A stretch of 64,000 nucleotides of DNA from JANMJD01 sp963847945 (GTDB taxonomy: Bacteria > Actinomycetota > Acidimicrobiia > Acidimicrobiales > Ilumatobacteraceae). Each line of letters opens with the position of its first letter. Positions within the stretch are counted from its first letter, which is position 1. The stretch covers positions 310,001 through 374,000 of the forward strand of contig CAWKBX010000001.1 of the NCBI GenBank assembly GCA_963847945.1. Reading direction: 5' to 3'. The notes under the pieces were generated by a model, which searched no databases, was not told the origin of the DNA, and worked only from the letters and a program-made list of their open reading frames with translations. Shown here piece by piece: positions 17,492 through 26,467 of this stretch. The translations under genes were made by a program, and so were the position numbers.

Positions 17492-19375
17492 ATGCAACGT
17501 CGTCCACTCCTGGTCTCGTTGATCTCAATCCTGGTCGTGGCCCTCGGGTCGCTGTTAGGAACCGTGATCGCAGGCAACACCCCCCAACTCGGGCTCGACC
17601 TGCAAGGTGGTGCGTCGGTGACGTTACGCCCCGTCGGTACCGCCGGAGTTGACTTCACCACCGAGGCTCTCGATGAGATCCCGCGGATCTACCGCGACCG
17701 CATCGACGGACTCGGCGTCGCCGAGCCCGAAATCCTTCGTCAGGGCGACACGATCGTGGTCAATCTGCCCGGAGTGAAAGACAAGGACAAGGCGCTCGAG
17801 ATCATCGGCACCACCGGCAAGGTCGTCTTCCGTCCGGTGACCGGTTCGCCGATCCCCGTCGACCCGCCGGTCGATTTTACGAAGATCGGTACCAGCCAGG
17901 GCGTCAGCGTCAGCCAGGTCGGCAATGAGACGACGGTGAGCGTCGTTGGCGACCTTGCCTCCCCGGTCTCGACGCCCGATGGCTCGATCGTCGTCGGGGA
18001 GCCGACGGTGATCACCGATCCGGCGACCAGCATCGTCGCCTCGGACTCGACCGTGGTCGCGACCGCGACGTCGGCCGCCGGCCCGTCGCGTACCCCGCAT
18101 CAGTCGGCGTCGACGACCACCTCGGTCGTCAAGTCGGCGACGACGGCTGCCGGTTCCACCGCAACCACCGAAGTGGCAACCGGTGACACGACAGTCGATA
18201 CGACCGGTGACACCACGGCGGATACCACGGCCGACACGACCGGGGGCACCGACGCTCCCACGACGACCGTCGACCCGAACGCCCCCACCACGACGGTCGA
18301 CCCGAACGCTCCGACCACGACGACGGCCCCGTTCGACTTCTCGACGCTGATCACCCCGATCGAACAGGACCTGCCCGAGACATCGGTCATCCTGCCCAAC
18401 CGTGAGGGCACGGCGATTTACCAGCTCGGCCCGGCCTTTGCCCGCGGCGAACTGGCGATCGAGTCGGCCACCGCCCGCGTCATCAACGGTCAGTACTCGG
18501 TTGAGCTGGTGCTCAAGCGGGGCGCCGACGGGCTCGACGCCTGGAACGCGATGGCCGCCAAGTGCTACTCGGCGATGTACACCGGGGGCGACTCGACCGA
18601 GTGTTCCGGCGGGATGGCCTTCGTACTCGACCATCGGGTGATTTCCGCCCCGTCGCCCAGCCAGGATTCAGGCGGCTTCTTCAGCCAGCCCCAGATTCAG
18701 ATCACCGGCGACTTCGACCAGGCTGAGGCCTCCAAGCTCGAGCGGGTGCTGAAGTACGGTGCCACGCCGATCGAGATGAAGCCGCAGGCCGCTCAGACGG
18801 TGTCGGCAACACTCGGCAAGGACTCGCTGCGCGCCGCGATCATCGCCGGGGCCATCGGTATCGCCCTGGTGTTGCTGTTCATGCTCTTCTACTACCGCTC
18901 GCTGGCGTTGGTGGTGGTGCTCGGTCTGATCGTGTCGGGCTCGCTGCTCTACAGCGTCATCTCGTTGCTCTCCAAGACCAGTGGACTGGCGATGACCCTG
19001 GCCGGGGTCACCGGCATCATCGTGTCGGTCGGCGTCACCGTCGACTCCTACGTGGTGTTCTTCGAACGATTGAAAGACGATGTGAAGAGCGGCAAGACGT
19101 TCCGTTCCTCGGCCCAGCGGGGCTTCAAGGGAGCGTGGAGAACAATCCTCGCCGCCGACATTGTCTCGCTCATCGGGGCCGGCACCCTGTTCATGATGAC
19201 CGTTGGTTCGGTCAAGGGCTTCGCCTTCTTCCTCGGCCTGTCCACCCTGTGTGACCTGGTCGTTTCGTACTTCTTTACCCGTCCTGCCGTGCTGCTACTG
19301 GCCCGGTCCAAGCGGTATCGCAACAACCGGCTCCTCGGAGTCGGCACCGCCGAGACCACTGGAGGTGTGGCGTGA
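17492..19375 (+). CDS. secD: Protein translocase subunit SecD with Thr-rich insertion
   Basis: 627 residues. SecD uses proton motive force to help export through SecYEG. After helix 1 comes LGLDLQGGASVTL, the first periplasmic domain and, near residues 345-420, the conserved FVLDHRVISAPS and QIQITGDFDQAEASKL; then five membrane helices. Roughly residues 150-284 form a low-complexity insert of Thr, Ala, Asp and Ser (units like TTTVDPNAP and DTTADTT), interrupting the periplasmic domain. I would expect a SecD to lack most of this. Frame and codon bias are maintained, so it looks real. The gene overlaps secF by GTGA. Confidence 0.95.
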   Translation: MQRRPLLVSLISILVVALGSLLGTVIAGNTPQLGLDLQGGASVTLRPVGTAGVDFTTEALDEIPRIYRDRIDGLGVAEPEILRQGDTIVVNLPGVKDKDKALEIIGTTGKVVFRPVTGSPIPVDPPVDFTKIGTSQGVSVSQVGNETTVSVVGDLASPVSTPDGSIVVGEPTVITDPATSIVASDSTVVATATSAAGPSRTPHQSASTTTSVVKSATTAAGSTATTEVATGDTTVDTTGDTTADTTADTTGGTDAPTTTVDPNAPTTTVDPNAPTTTTAPFDFSTLITPIEQDLPETSVILPNREGTAIYQLGPAFARGELAIESATARVINGQYSVELVLKRGADGLDAWNAMAAKCYSAMYTGGDSTECSGGMAFVLDHRVISAPSPSQDSGGFFSQPQIQITGDFDQAEASKLERVLKYGATPIEMKPQAAQTVSATLGKDSLRAAIIAGAIGIALVLLFMLFYYRSLALVVVLGLIVSGSLLYSVISLLSKTSGLAMTLAGVTGIIVSVGVTVDSYVVFFERLKDDVKSGKTFRSSAQRGFKGAWRTILAADIVSLIGAGTLFMMTVGSVKGFAFFLGLSTLCDLVVSYFFTRPAVLLLARSKRYRNNRLLGVGTAETTGGVA

Positions 19376-20508
19376 CCGCCATCAACACCAACATCCCGGC
19401 CGATCCGGCCGCGCCCAAGTCGAGCCTCTGGCATCGGCTCTACAACGGTGAGACGACCTTCGATTTCGTCGGTCGGCGCAAAATCGGCTTCGGCATCTCG
19501 GCGATCGCGATCGTGCTGAGCATCATCTCGTTGATCTTCAGCGGGCTGAACCTCGGTATCGACTTCGAGGGTGGCGTGGCGTGGGAGTTCACCGCCGGTC
19601 AGGTCACCACCGGGCAAGTCGACGGAGTTCTCAATGCCAATGGCATCGACACCAAGTCGGCCAAGGTGCAGACCCTGAGCGGCTCCGATGGCGACCGCTT
19701 GCGCGTCCAGGTCGGCGACCAGCCGGCCGAGGTGCAGGCCAAGATCAAGCAGGAGTTCGCCACCCTGTCGGGATCGGAGGTCTCCGACAACGTCGTCAGC
19801 CCGACCTGGGGTGATGAGATCACCAAGAAGGCGATTCAAGCCCTCGTCGCTTTCTTCGTCATCCTGTCGGCATTCATCTCGTGGCGGTTCGAGTGGAAGA
19901 TGGCCGTCGCCGCCATCGTCGCCGTCGCCCACGACGTGTTCATCTCGGTCGGCATCTATTCGCTGTTCGGGTTCGAGGTCACCCCGGCAACGGTGATCGC
20001 CTTCCTCACCATCCTCGGGTTCTCGCTGTATGACACGATCGTCGTGTTCGACAAAGTGCAGGAGAACACCCAGAAGTTCAGCGGCCGGGCTCCATACAGC
20101 GACATCGTCAACCTGTCGATGAACCAAGTGTTGATGCGCTCGCTGAACACGAGCCTCGCCGCGGTGCTCCCGGTGCTGTCGATTCTGGTGGTCGGCGGCT
20201 CCATCCTCGGAGCGGTGTCGCTGCAAGACTTCGCGTTGGCCCTGCTTGTCGGGTTGATCACGGGTTCGTACTCGTCGATTTTCATCGCCACCCCGGTGCT
20301 TGCCCTGCTCAAGGAGCGCGAGCCGAAGTATCGCAACCTGAAGAACCGGGCCGCAGGGTCAGGTGACTTGGTCGCTACCCGAGCTCGCTCCGCAGCGGGC
20401 GGAGTGCCGGCAATCGGTGGGTCGATCGGCGGGGCAGCGTCGACGCCGAAGGATCCGACGGCCGCATTGACCCATCCGCCGCGGCCTCGCAAGAAGCGCC
20501 GCCGCTAA
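19372..20508 (+). CDS. secF: Protein translocase subunit SecF
   Basis: 378 residues, partner of SecD. Motifs are GLNLGIDFEGGVAWEF after the first helix, the six-helix RND-type membrane bundle, and FSLYDTIVVFDKVQEN with MRSLNTSLAAVLPVL. The C-terminus is a basic Pro/Ala-rich cytoplasmic tail (about residues 320-378, ending KKRRR), as in other actinobacterial SecF proteins. It starts with GTG inside the secD stop. Confidence 0.96.
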   Translation: MTAINTNIPADPAAPKSSLWHRLYNGETTFDFVGRRKIGFGISAIAIVLSIISLIFSGLNLGIDFEGGVAWEFTAGQVTTGQVDGVLNANGIDTKSAKVQTLSGSDGDRLRVQVGDQPAEVQAKIKQEFATLSGSEVSDNVVSPTWGDEITKKAIQALVAFFVILSAFISWRFEWKMAVAAIVAVAHDVFISVGIYSLFGFEVTPATVIAFLTILGFSLYDTIVVFDKVQENTQKFSGRAPYSDIVNLSMNQVLMRSLNTSLAAVLPVLSILVVGGSILGAVSLQDFALALLVGLITGSYSSIFIATPVLALLKEREPKYRNLKNRAAGSGDLVATRARSAAGGVPAIGGSIGGAASTPKDPTAALTHPPRPRKKRRR

Positions 20509-20518
20509 GCTCGCCGGA

Positions 20519-21055
20519 ATGGCCGTCGACGTACAAGCACTCCGGGATCTGATCCGCGACATTCCCGACTATCCCAAGCCGGGAGTCAAGTTTCGCGATA
20601 TCACCCCGCTGATCGGCCACCCAGAAGCGTTCGGTAACTCGATCAACGCCCTCGTCGAACTGTATGCCGACATCCCCGTTGATCGGGTCCTCGGCATCGA
20701 GGCGCGGGGGTTCATCATCGCCGCACCGGTGGCATATCGCCTGGGAGCGGGATTCGTCCCGGTTCGCAAGGCGGGCAAGCTCCCGTGGGCGGTTGCCCGC
20801 GAGGAGTACTCGCTCGAATACGGCACCGACAAGCTCGAGATCCACCGTGACGCGTTGCTCCCCGGTGAGCGAGTGTTGATCGTCGACGACGTGCTGGCCA
20901 CCGGCGGGACCGCGGCGGCCACCGGTCGGCTGGTCGAAGGCCTCGGCGGAGTGGTCGCCGGCTACTGCTTCCTGATTGAGATCGGTGCGCTCAATGGCCG
21001 CCACCGCCTCGGTGACCGCCCGATCAGAAGCCTGATCAACTACTTCGGCGACTGA
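20519..21055 (+). CDS. apt: Adenine phosphoribosyltransferase
   Basis: 178 residues. Makes AMP from adenine and PRPP. The PRPP-binding loop is VLIVDDVLATGGTAAA; the N-terminal signature is IRDIPDYPKPGVKFRDITPL; the substrate loop includes GIEARGFI and PVRKAGKLPW. It begins 10 bp after secF and ends 13 bp before rel, an order (secDF-apt-rel) common in actinobacteria. Confidence 0.96.
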   Translation: MAVDVQALRDLIRDIPDYPKPGVKFRDITPLIGHPEAFGNSINALVELYADIPVDRVLGIEARGFIIAAPVAYRLGAGFVPVRKAGKLPWAVAREEYSLEYGTDKLEIHRDALLPGERVLIVDDVLATGGTAAATGRLVEGLGGVVAGYCFLIEIGALNGRHRLGDRPIRSLINYFGD

Positions 21056-21068
21056 CGCAGGGACCACT

Positions 21069-23243
21069 GTGGCGACCGTCGACCGCGTGCTGCCATGGCG
21101 GCGCCACGCGGCTGCACCCGCCGAGGAGCTCGCCCCGATCGTCACGGCCTATCGCATTCGCCACCCCAGGTCGTCGACGGCGGTACTCTCCCGGGCGTAT
21201 GAGGTGGCGGTTGCCGCCCATCGTGGTCAGATGCGCTCGAGCGGTGAGGCGTACATCAATCATCCCTTGGCCGTCGCCAAGATCGTCGCCGAAATCGGCC
21301 TTGACGAGACCACGATCGCCGCCGCCTTGCTCCACGATGCCGTCGAGGATTCCGAGCTGACGATCCACGAGGTGCGGCTCGCCTTCGGCGACGATGTCGC
21401 CAACATCGTCGATGGCGTCACCAAGATCGACCGGTTGCACTTCGACTCGAAAGAGGCGCAGCAGGCGGCGACGATGCGCAAGATGCTTGTCGCCGTGGCC
21501 AAGGACCTGCGCGTACTGGTCATCAAGCTGGCCGATCGCCTGCACAACATGCGCACCCTCGGTGGCACCCCGATCGACAAGCAACAGCGCGTCGCCCAAG
21601 AGACCTTGGGCATCTACGCCCCGCTGGCGCACCGGCTGGGCATGCAAGAGGTCCGCCAGCAGCTCGAAGACCTCTCGTTCGCATCGTTGTACCCCAAGCG
21701 ATTTGCCGAGCTCGACCATCTCATCGCCACCCGCTCACCGGGGCGCGAGACATACCTCGCCAAGGTGGTCGCCGACGTTCGACAACGGTTGTCGGAGCTG
21801 AAGCTCGACGCCGAGGTGACCGGTCGCGGCAAACACCTGTGGAGTATCTACGAGAAGATGGTCCAAAAGGCGCGGGACTTCGACGAGATCTTCGACGTGG
21901 TCGCCGTGCGGGTGATCGTCGCCACCGACAAGGACTGCTATGCGGCGATCGGCAGCATTCACCGGGCGTGGATGCCGATTCCCGGCCGGTTCAAGGACTA
22001 CGTGGCGATGCCGAAGTTCAACTTCTACCAGTCGTTGCATACGACGGTGATCGGCCCCGAAGGCAAGGTCGTCGAGTTCCAGATCCGCACCCCCGAGATG
22101 CACCGCCGGGCCGAGTGGGGCGTTGCCTCGCACTGGTCGTACAAGGACCACGAAGGCACCGGTCTCGACTGGCTCAACCGGATCATCGACTGGCAGGCCG
22201 AGACCAACGACCCCACCCAGTTCATGGAGAGCCTGACGCGTGACCTGGCGCAGGATGAGCTGTTCGTCCTCACCCCGAAGGGTGATGTCGTCAGCCTCCC
22301 CGCCGGATCGACCCCGGTCGACTTCGCCTATGCCGTCCACTCTCAGGTGGGGCACACCAGCGTCGGTGCTCGCGTTCAGGGTCGCCTCGTGCCGTTGAAT
22401 CACCTACTCAGTTCGGGTGACACCTGTGAAATCATCACGTCGAAGGTCATGTCGTCGGGGCCCCGATCGGAGTGGCTCGAATTCGTCGTCACCCCCAAGG
22501 CCCGCAACAAGATCCGCCAGTTCTTCTCTCGCGAACGTCGCGACGACTCCATCGAGACCGGCCGAGACCTGCTCATCGAGGCGTTCGCCACCGAGGGCAT
22601 CCCGTCCGACGCGGCGCTGACCTCCGATCAGCTCGCCGCCGAACTCGTCGACGGACATCATGCCGACCTCGACGCGCTGTTGCGCGCGATCGGCGACCAG
22701 CGCGTCTCGGCGCGCACCATCGCTCACCGCGTCGCCCGGTCGATGGATGCCGACCTGCCCGATGAGCCGGGAAGTGTGGCCGCGGCGGGAGATATCCGCG
22801 TCAACGGCGTCGATGGGGTGATCGTTCGCCTGGCCCGATGCTGCCGGCCGCAACACGGTGATCAGATCGACGGTTTCCTGCGCGGCAGCCACGAGGTCAC
22901 TGTTCATCGCTCCGATTGCACCAACGCCCTTGGTGCGGGCGTCGAGCGGGCGGCGCGAGCCGTCGATGTCGAATGGGATCTGACGACGGGCCGTGGCGAG
23001 GAGTTCCTCGTTCTGGTCGAGGTCGTCTCCCTCGACCGGCCGGGTTTGTTGCGCGATGTGACGATCGCCCTGTCGGTCGGCTACGTCAACATCGTCAGTT
23101 CGTCGACCAAAACTGACGCCGGCGTCGCCCGGATGCACTTCGAGTTCGAGATCGCCTCGTCTGACCACCTCGACGTCGTCGTGCGGACGCTGCGGGCGAT
23201 CAGCGGGGTCTACGACGTGATCCTGACGATGCCCCGGGCGTAA
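21069..23243 (+). CDS. rel: Bifunctional (p)ppGpp synthetase/hydrolase (RelA/SpoT)
   Basis: 724 residues with the full RSH layout: an HD hydrolase domain (ALLHDAVEDSE; VIKLADRLHNMRTL), a synthetase domain (GRFKDYVAMPKFNFYQSLHTTVIGP; VEFQIRTPEMHRRAEWGVASHW), a TGS domain (LFVLTPKGDVVSLPAGSTPVDFAYAVHSQVGH), a zinc-finger-type region (VRLARCCRPQHGDQIDGFL) and a C-terminal ACT domain (SLDRPGLLRDVTIALS). Both catalytic halves look intact, so it should make and degrade the stringent-response alarmone. It starts with GTG 13 bp after apt. Confidence 0.97.
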   Translation: MATVDRVLPWRRHAAAPAEELAPIVTAYRIRHPRSSTAVLSRAYEVAVAAHRGQMRSSGEAYINHPLAVAKIVAEIGLDETTIAAALLHDAVEDSELTIHEVRLAFGDDVANIVDGVTKIDRLHFDSKEAQQAATMRKMLVAVAKDLRVLVIKLADRLHNMRTLGGTPIDKQQRVAQETLGIYAPLAHRLGMQEVRQQLEDLSFASLYPKRFAELDHLIATRSPGRETYLAKVVADVRQRLSELKLDAEVTGRGKHLWSIYEKMVQKARDFDEIFDVVAVRVIVATDKDCYAAIGSIHRAWMPIPGRFKDYVAMPKFNFYQSLHTTVIGPEGKVVEFQIRTPEMHRRAEWGVASHWSYKDHEGTGLDWLNRIIDWQAETNDPTQFMESLTRDLAQDELFVLTPKGDVVSLPAGSTPVDFAYAVHSQVGHTSVGARVQGRLVPLNHLLSSGDTCEIITSKVMSSGPRSEWLEFVVTPKARNKIRQFFSRERRDDSIETGRDLLIEAFATEGIPSDAALTSDQLAAELVDGHHADLDALLRAIGDQRVSARTIAHRVARSMDADLPDEPGSVAAAGDIRVNGVDGVIVRLARCCRPQHGDQIDGFLRGSHEVTVHRSDCTNALGAGVERAARAVDVEWDLTTGRGEEFLVLVEVVSLDRPGLLRDVTIALSVGYVNIVSSSTKTDAGVARMHFEFEIASSDHLDVVVRTLRAISGVYDVILTMPRA

Positions 23244-23361
23244 GCCCGCCCGTCTCGCCTCCCGCCATCGGGTCAACGGCGGCCACCTTCGGTACCCGGT
23301 TGACCGTTGAGGACGAAATGTTCAGGGGAGCGGCCTGCCCGGGCCGATAGCCTCACCCGAC

Positions 23362-24615
23362 GTGCCAGAGTTCCAGACCAGCCCCGGGATGCGCGACATT
23401 CTGGCGCCCGAGTCCGCCCGGTGGCGCACGTTCGTCGAGGTGTTCGCCACCGTCGTCGAATCGGCCGGCTACGGCCAGGTCATCTCCCCGTTGCTCGAGG
23501 ACATCGGCGTCTTCCAGCGGGTCGGTGAGGCGACCGATGTGGTCACCAAGGAAATGTACGACTTCGTCGACAAGGGCGGTCGGCACATCGCCCTGCGTCC
23601 CGAGTTGACCGCCTCGGTCTGCCGGGCGTTCGTGCAACACCAGCCGGCGATCCCGTGGAAGGTCTGGTACACCGGTTCGCAGTTCCGCTACGAGAAGCCC
23701 CAGCGTGGCCGCTACCGCCAGTTCGACCAAGTCGGCATCGAAGTGCTCGGGGCCGATGATCCGTATCTCGACGTCGAGATCATCGCCCTCGGCTGGCGGT
23801 TCTACGAGGCCCTCGGTCTGCGCCAGGTGACCTTGCTGCTCAACTCGCTCGGTGAGCCGGCCGACCGGGCCGCCTACGTCGATGCCCTGCGCGCCTACTT
23901 CGAGTCGCGGCGCGACGAGCTGACCCCTGAAAGCCTGGTCACCCTGGCCAAGAACCCGTTGCGGGTGCTCGACTCCAAGCGCCGTGACGACGCCGCGGTC
24001 GTCGCCGGGGCCCCGCTGATCGCCTCGTACTACAGCGACGAAGCGGCAGCCCACCACCTCGCCGTGCTGACCGGGCTCGATGCGCTGGGCATTCCGTACA
24101 CGATCGATTCCAAGCTCGTTCGCGGGCTCGACTACTACCGGCGGACCACGTTCGAGTTTCAGGGCGGCACGCTCGACTCGGCGCAGAACGCGCTGGGCGG
24201 CGGCGGGCGCTACGACGGTCTCGTCGAGTCACTTGGCGGCAAGCCGACGGCGGGTGTCGGCTTCGCCCTCGGCCTCGATCGCATCCTGATCGCCTGTGAC
24301 GACGAGCGGTGCTTCCCGGCACCGGCCACCGAGGTCGACGTGTTCGTGATCGACACCGTCGGCGGGCTGTCGGCGCTGACCCTCACCGATCGGCTGCGCG
24401 CCGCGGGGCTGCGCGCCGATCGGGCGTACGAAAATCGCTCGATGAAGAGCCAGATGAAGGTGGCCGACCGCTCCGGCGCGGCCGTCGCGGTCATCATTGG
24501 TTCGAACGAACTCGAGGCAGGCACCGCGGTCATCCGGCCGCTGCGGGCCGAAACCCGTGACCAGACGACGGTCCCTGTTGGCGACCTGATTGATTCCATC
24601 AGAAAGTACCTGTGA
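23362..24615 (+). CDS. hisS: Histidine-tRNA ligase
   Basis: 417 residues, class II synthetase. Motif 1 region GYGQVISPLLEDIGVF, motif 2 WYTGSQFRYEKPQRGRYRQFDQVGIE, the HisA segment LVRGLDYYRRTTFEF, motif 3 GVGFALGLDRIL, and a C-terminal anticodon-binding domain with MKSQMKVADRSGAAVAVIIGSNE. A GTG at 23362 starts MPEFQTSPGMRD. aspS follows one base after the stop. Confidence 0.97.
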   Translation: MPEFQTSPGMRDILAPESARWRTFVEVFATVVESAGYGQVISPLLEDIGVFQRVGEATDVVTKEMYDFVDKGGRHIALRPELTASVCRAFVQHQPAIPWKVWYTGSQFRYEKPQRGRYRQFDQVGIEVLGADDPYLDVEIIALGWRFYEALGLRQVTLLLNSLGEPADRAAYVDALRAYFESRRDELTPESLVTLAKNPLRVLDSKRRDDAAVVAGAPLIASYYSDEAAAHHLAVLTGLDALGIPYTIDSKLVRGLDYYRRTTFEFQGGTLDSAQNALGGGGRYDGLVESLGGKPTAGVGFALGLDRILIACDDERCFPAPATEVDVFVIDTVGGLSALTLTDRLRAAGLRADRAYENRSMKSQMKVADRSGAAVAVIIGSNELEAGTAVIRPLRAETRDQTTVPVGDLIDSIRKYL

Positions 24616-24616
24616 C

Positions 24617-26350
24617 ATGAGCATGCGTTCCGACTACTGCGGCGCGATCAGCGACGCGCATATCGGCCAGACCGTCAGCCTGTGCGGCTGGGTGGCCCGG
24701 CGGCGCGAGCATGGCGACAAGCTCGCCTTCGTCGACCTGCGTGACCACACCGGCCTGGTGCAGTGCGTGGTCGACAACGCCGTCGACGTGCGCGGCGAGT
24801 ACGTCGTGCGGATCACCGGTGTAGTGCAGCCCCGACCCGAGGGCACGGTCAACCCGAAGATGGCCACCGGCACCGTCGAGGTGCAGGACTGCGTCGTCGA
24901 GGTGCTCAACACCTCGGAAACCCCGCCGTTCCCGGTCGACGCCCGCGCCGACGACGTCGCCGAGAACACCCGTCTGCAGTATCGCTACATCGACATCCGC
25001 CGTGAGCGCATGCAGCGCAACCTGCGGATCCGCGCCAAGGTCAACTCCGCGGCCCGCCGGGCGATGGAGGAGCAGGGCTTCGTTGAAGTCGAGACCCCGA
25101 TGCTCGTGCCGTCGACCCCCGAGGGCGCCCGCGAGTTCCTCGTGCCCTCGCGTCAGACCCCCGGATCGTTCTACGCGCTGCCCCAATCGCCGCAGTTGTT
25201 CAAGCAGCTGTTGATGGTTGCCGGCGTCGATCGCTACTACCAGATCGCCCGTTGCCTGCGCGACGAAGACCTGCGCGCCGATCGCCAGTACGAGTTCATG
25301 CAGCTCGACGCCGAGATGTCGTTCGCCACGCAAGACGACGTGCTCGCCGCCATCGGCCATGCCGTGTTGGCCTGTGCCGAGGCGGTCACCGGTGAGCGCC
25401 CCGCCCCGATCGAGCAGATGACCTGGCACACGGCGATGGACGTCTATGGCGTCGACAAGCCTGACCTGCGCTTCGGCATGACCCTCGTCGAGCTGACCGA
25501 TGTGTTCGCTACCACCGAATTCAAGGCGTTCTCGTCGGCCACCTCGATCAAGGGCATCCGCGCCGCCGGCAAGGCCGAGGAGATGGGCCGCAACAAACTC
25601 GACGCACTGACCGACCGGGCCAAGAAGCTCGGCGCCAAGGGCCTCGTGTGGCTCAAGGTCGCCGCCGACGGCACGCTGGAGTCGCCGGTCGCCAAGTTCC
25701 TGTCCGCCGACGAGGCCGCCGCCCTCAGCGCCCGTTTGGAAGCCGAGCCCGGCGACCTGCTGTTGATCGTCGCCGACGAGTGGATGACGACCTGCGAGGT
25801 GCTCGGCCAACTCCGCAACGACCTCGGTCGCCCGCCCGTCCACCAGGGCCCGTACCGCTACGTGTGGGTGACCGAGTTCCCGCTGTTCATCGGTATCGAC
25901 AAGGAGACGGGCAAGGCCAAGTCGGGCCACCACCCGTTCTGCAGTCCGCATCCCGACGACATCGAGTTGTTCGAGACCGACCCGCTCAAGGTCCGCTCGC
26001 TGGCCTACGACCTGGTGCTCAATGGCTGGGAACTGGGCTCTGGCTCGATCCGAATCCACGAGCCGGCCCTGCAGCGCCGCGTGTTCAACCTGCTCGGCAT
26101 CAGCGACGAAGAGGCCGACAAGCGCTTCGGCTTCTTCCTCACCCCGTTCCGCTACGGTGCCCCACCCCACGGCGGCTTCGCCTTCGGCATCGACCGCCTC
26201 GTCGCCATCCTCGCCGGGGAAGAGAACATCCGCGAGGTGATCGCCTTCCCCAAGACCCAAAGTGGCTCCGACCCGATGACCAACGCCCCCACCCCCGTCG
26301 ACACCAAGCAACTGACCGACCTCGGAATCCGAGTCCTCCCCAGGGCCTGA
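24617..26350 (+). CDS. aspS: Aspartate-tRNA(Asp/Asn) ligase
   Basis: 577 residues, class IIb synthetase of the bacterial type. It has an N-terminal OB anticodon domain (SLCGWVARRREHGDKLAFVDLRDHTGLVQ), motif 1 (FVEVETPMLVPSTPEGAREFLVPSR), motif 2 (YYQIARCLRDEDLRADRQYEFMQLDAEMSF), a bacterial GAD insertion, and motif 3 (HGGFAFGIDRLVAILAGEENIREVIAFPK). Many actinobacterial AspRS also charge tRNA-Asn for later amidation; this cannot be judged here. The start could be ATG 24617 or 24623. A perfect 46-bp palindrome lies 50 bp downstream. Confidence 0.96.
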   Translation: MSMRSDYCGAISDAHIGQTVSLCGWVARRREHGDKLAFVDLRDHTGLVQCVVDNAVDVRGEYVVRITGVVQPRPEGTVNPKMATGTVEVQDCVVEVLNTSETPPFPVDARADDVAENTRLQYRYIDIRRERMQRNLRIRAKVNSAARRAMEEQGFVEVETPMLVPSTPEGAREFLVPSRQTPGSFYALPQSPQLFKQLLMVAGVDRYYQIARCLRDEDLRADRQYEFMQLDAEMSFATQDDVLAAIGHAVLACAEAVTGERPAPIEQMTWHTAMDVYGVDKPDLRFGMTLVELTDVFATTEFKAFSSATSIKGIRAAGKAEEMGRNKLDALTDRAKKLGAKGLVWLKVAADGTLESPVAKFLSADEAAALSARLEAEPGDLLLIVADEWMTTCEVLGQLRNDLGRPPVHQGPYRYVWVTEFPLFIGIDKETGKAKSGHHPFCSPHPDDIELFETDPLKVRSLAYDLVLNGWELGSGSIRIHEPALQRRVFNLLGISDEEADKRFGFFLTPFRYGAPPHGGFAFGIDRLVAILAGEENIREVIAFPKTQSGSDPMTNAPTPVDTKQLTDLGIRVLPRA

Positions 26351-26400
26351 CCCTCCTCGACCCGGTTCCGCGACGGGTCCACCTTCCCCTCCAACCAACC

Positions 26401-26446
26401 CGTTTGTTCAATCCCTGGGGTGATCACCCCAGGGATTGAACAAACG
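26401..26446. repeat. Perfect 46-bp palindrome, left copy (PAL-L)
   Basis: The left arm begins CGTTTGTTCAATCCCTGGGG and the right arm is its exact reverse complement; the centre is TGATCA. There is no mismatch in 46 bp. It lies after aspS and just before the AbiEi/DUF559 gene. As RNA it would form a stem of about 21 bp, so it could terminate aspS. A second copy of the same length ends the next gene. Confidence 0.9.
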
Positions 26447-26467
26447 CTGTCTGAAGGGTGGAACGCA

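Noticed and set aside
23268..23320. GGTCAAC...GTTGACC inverted repeat between rel and hisS
   Set aside because: The stem is 7 bp with a long spacer and no supporting position or T-tract; chance is likely in this composition.
24599..26398. Reverse-strand open frame of about 600 residues opposite aspS
   Set aside because: It is the antisense shadow of aspS: Gly/Val/Leu/Asp-rich, no domain, and high GC keeps the frame open.
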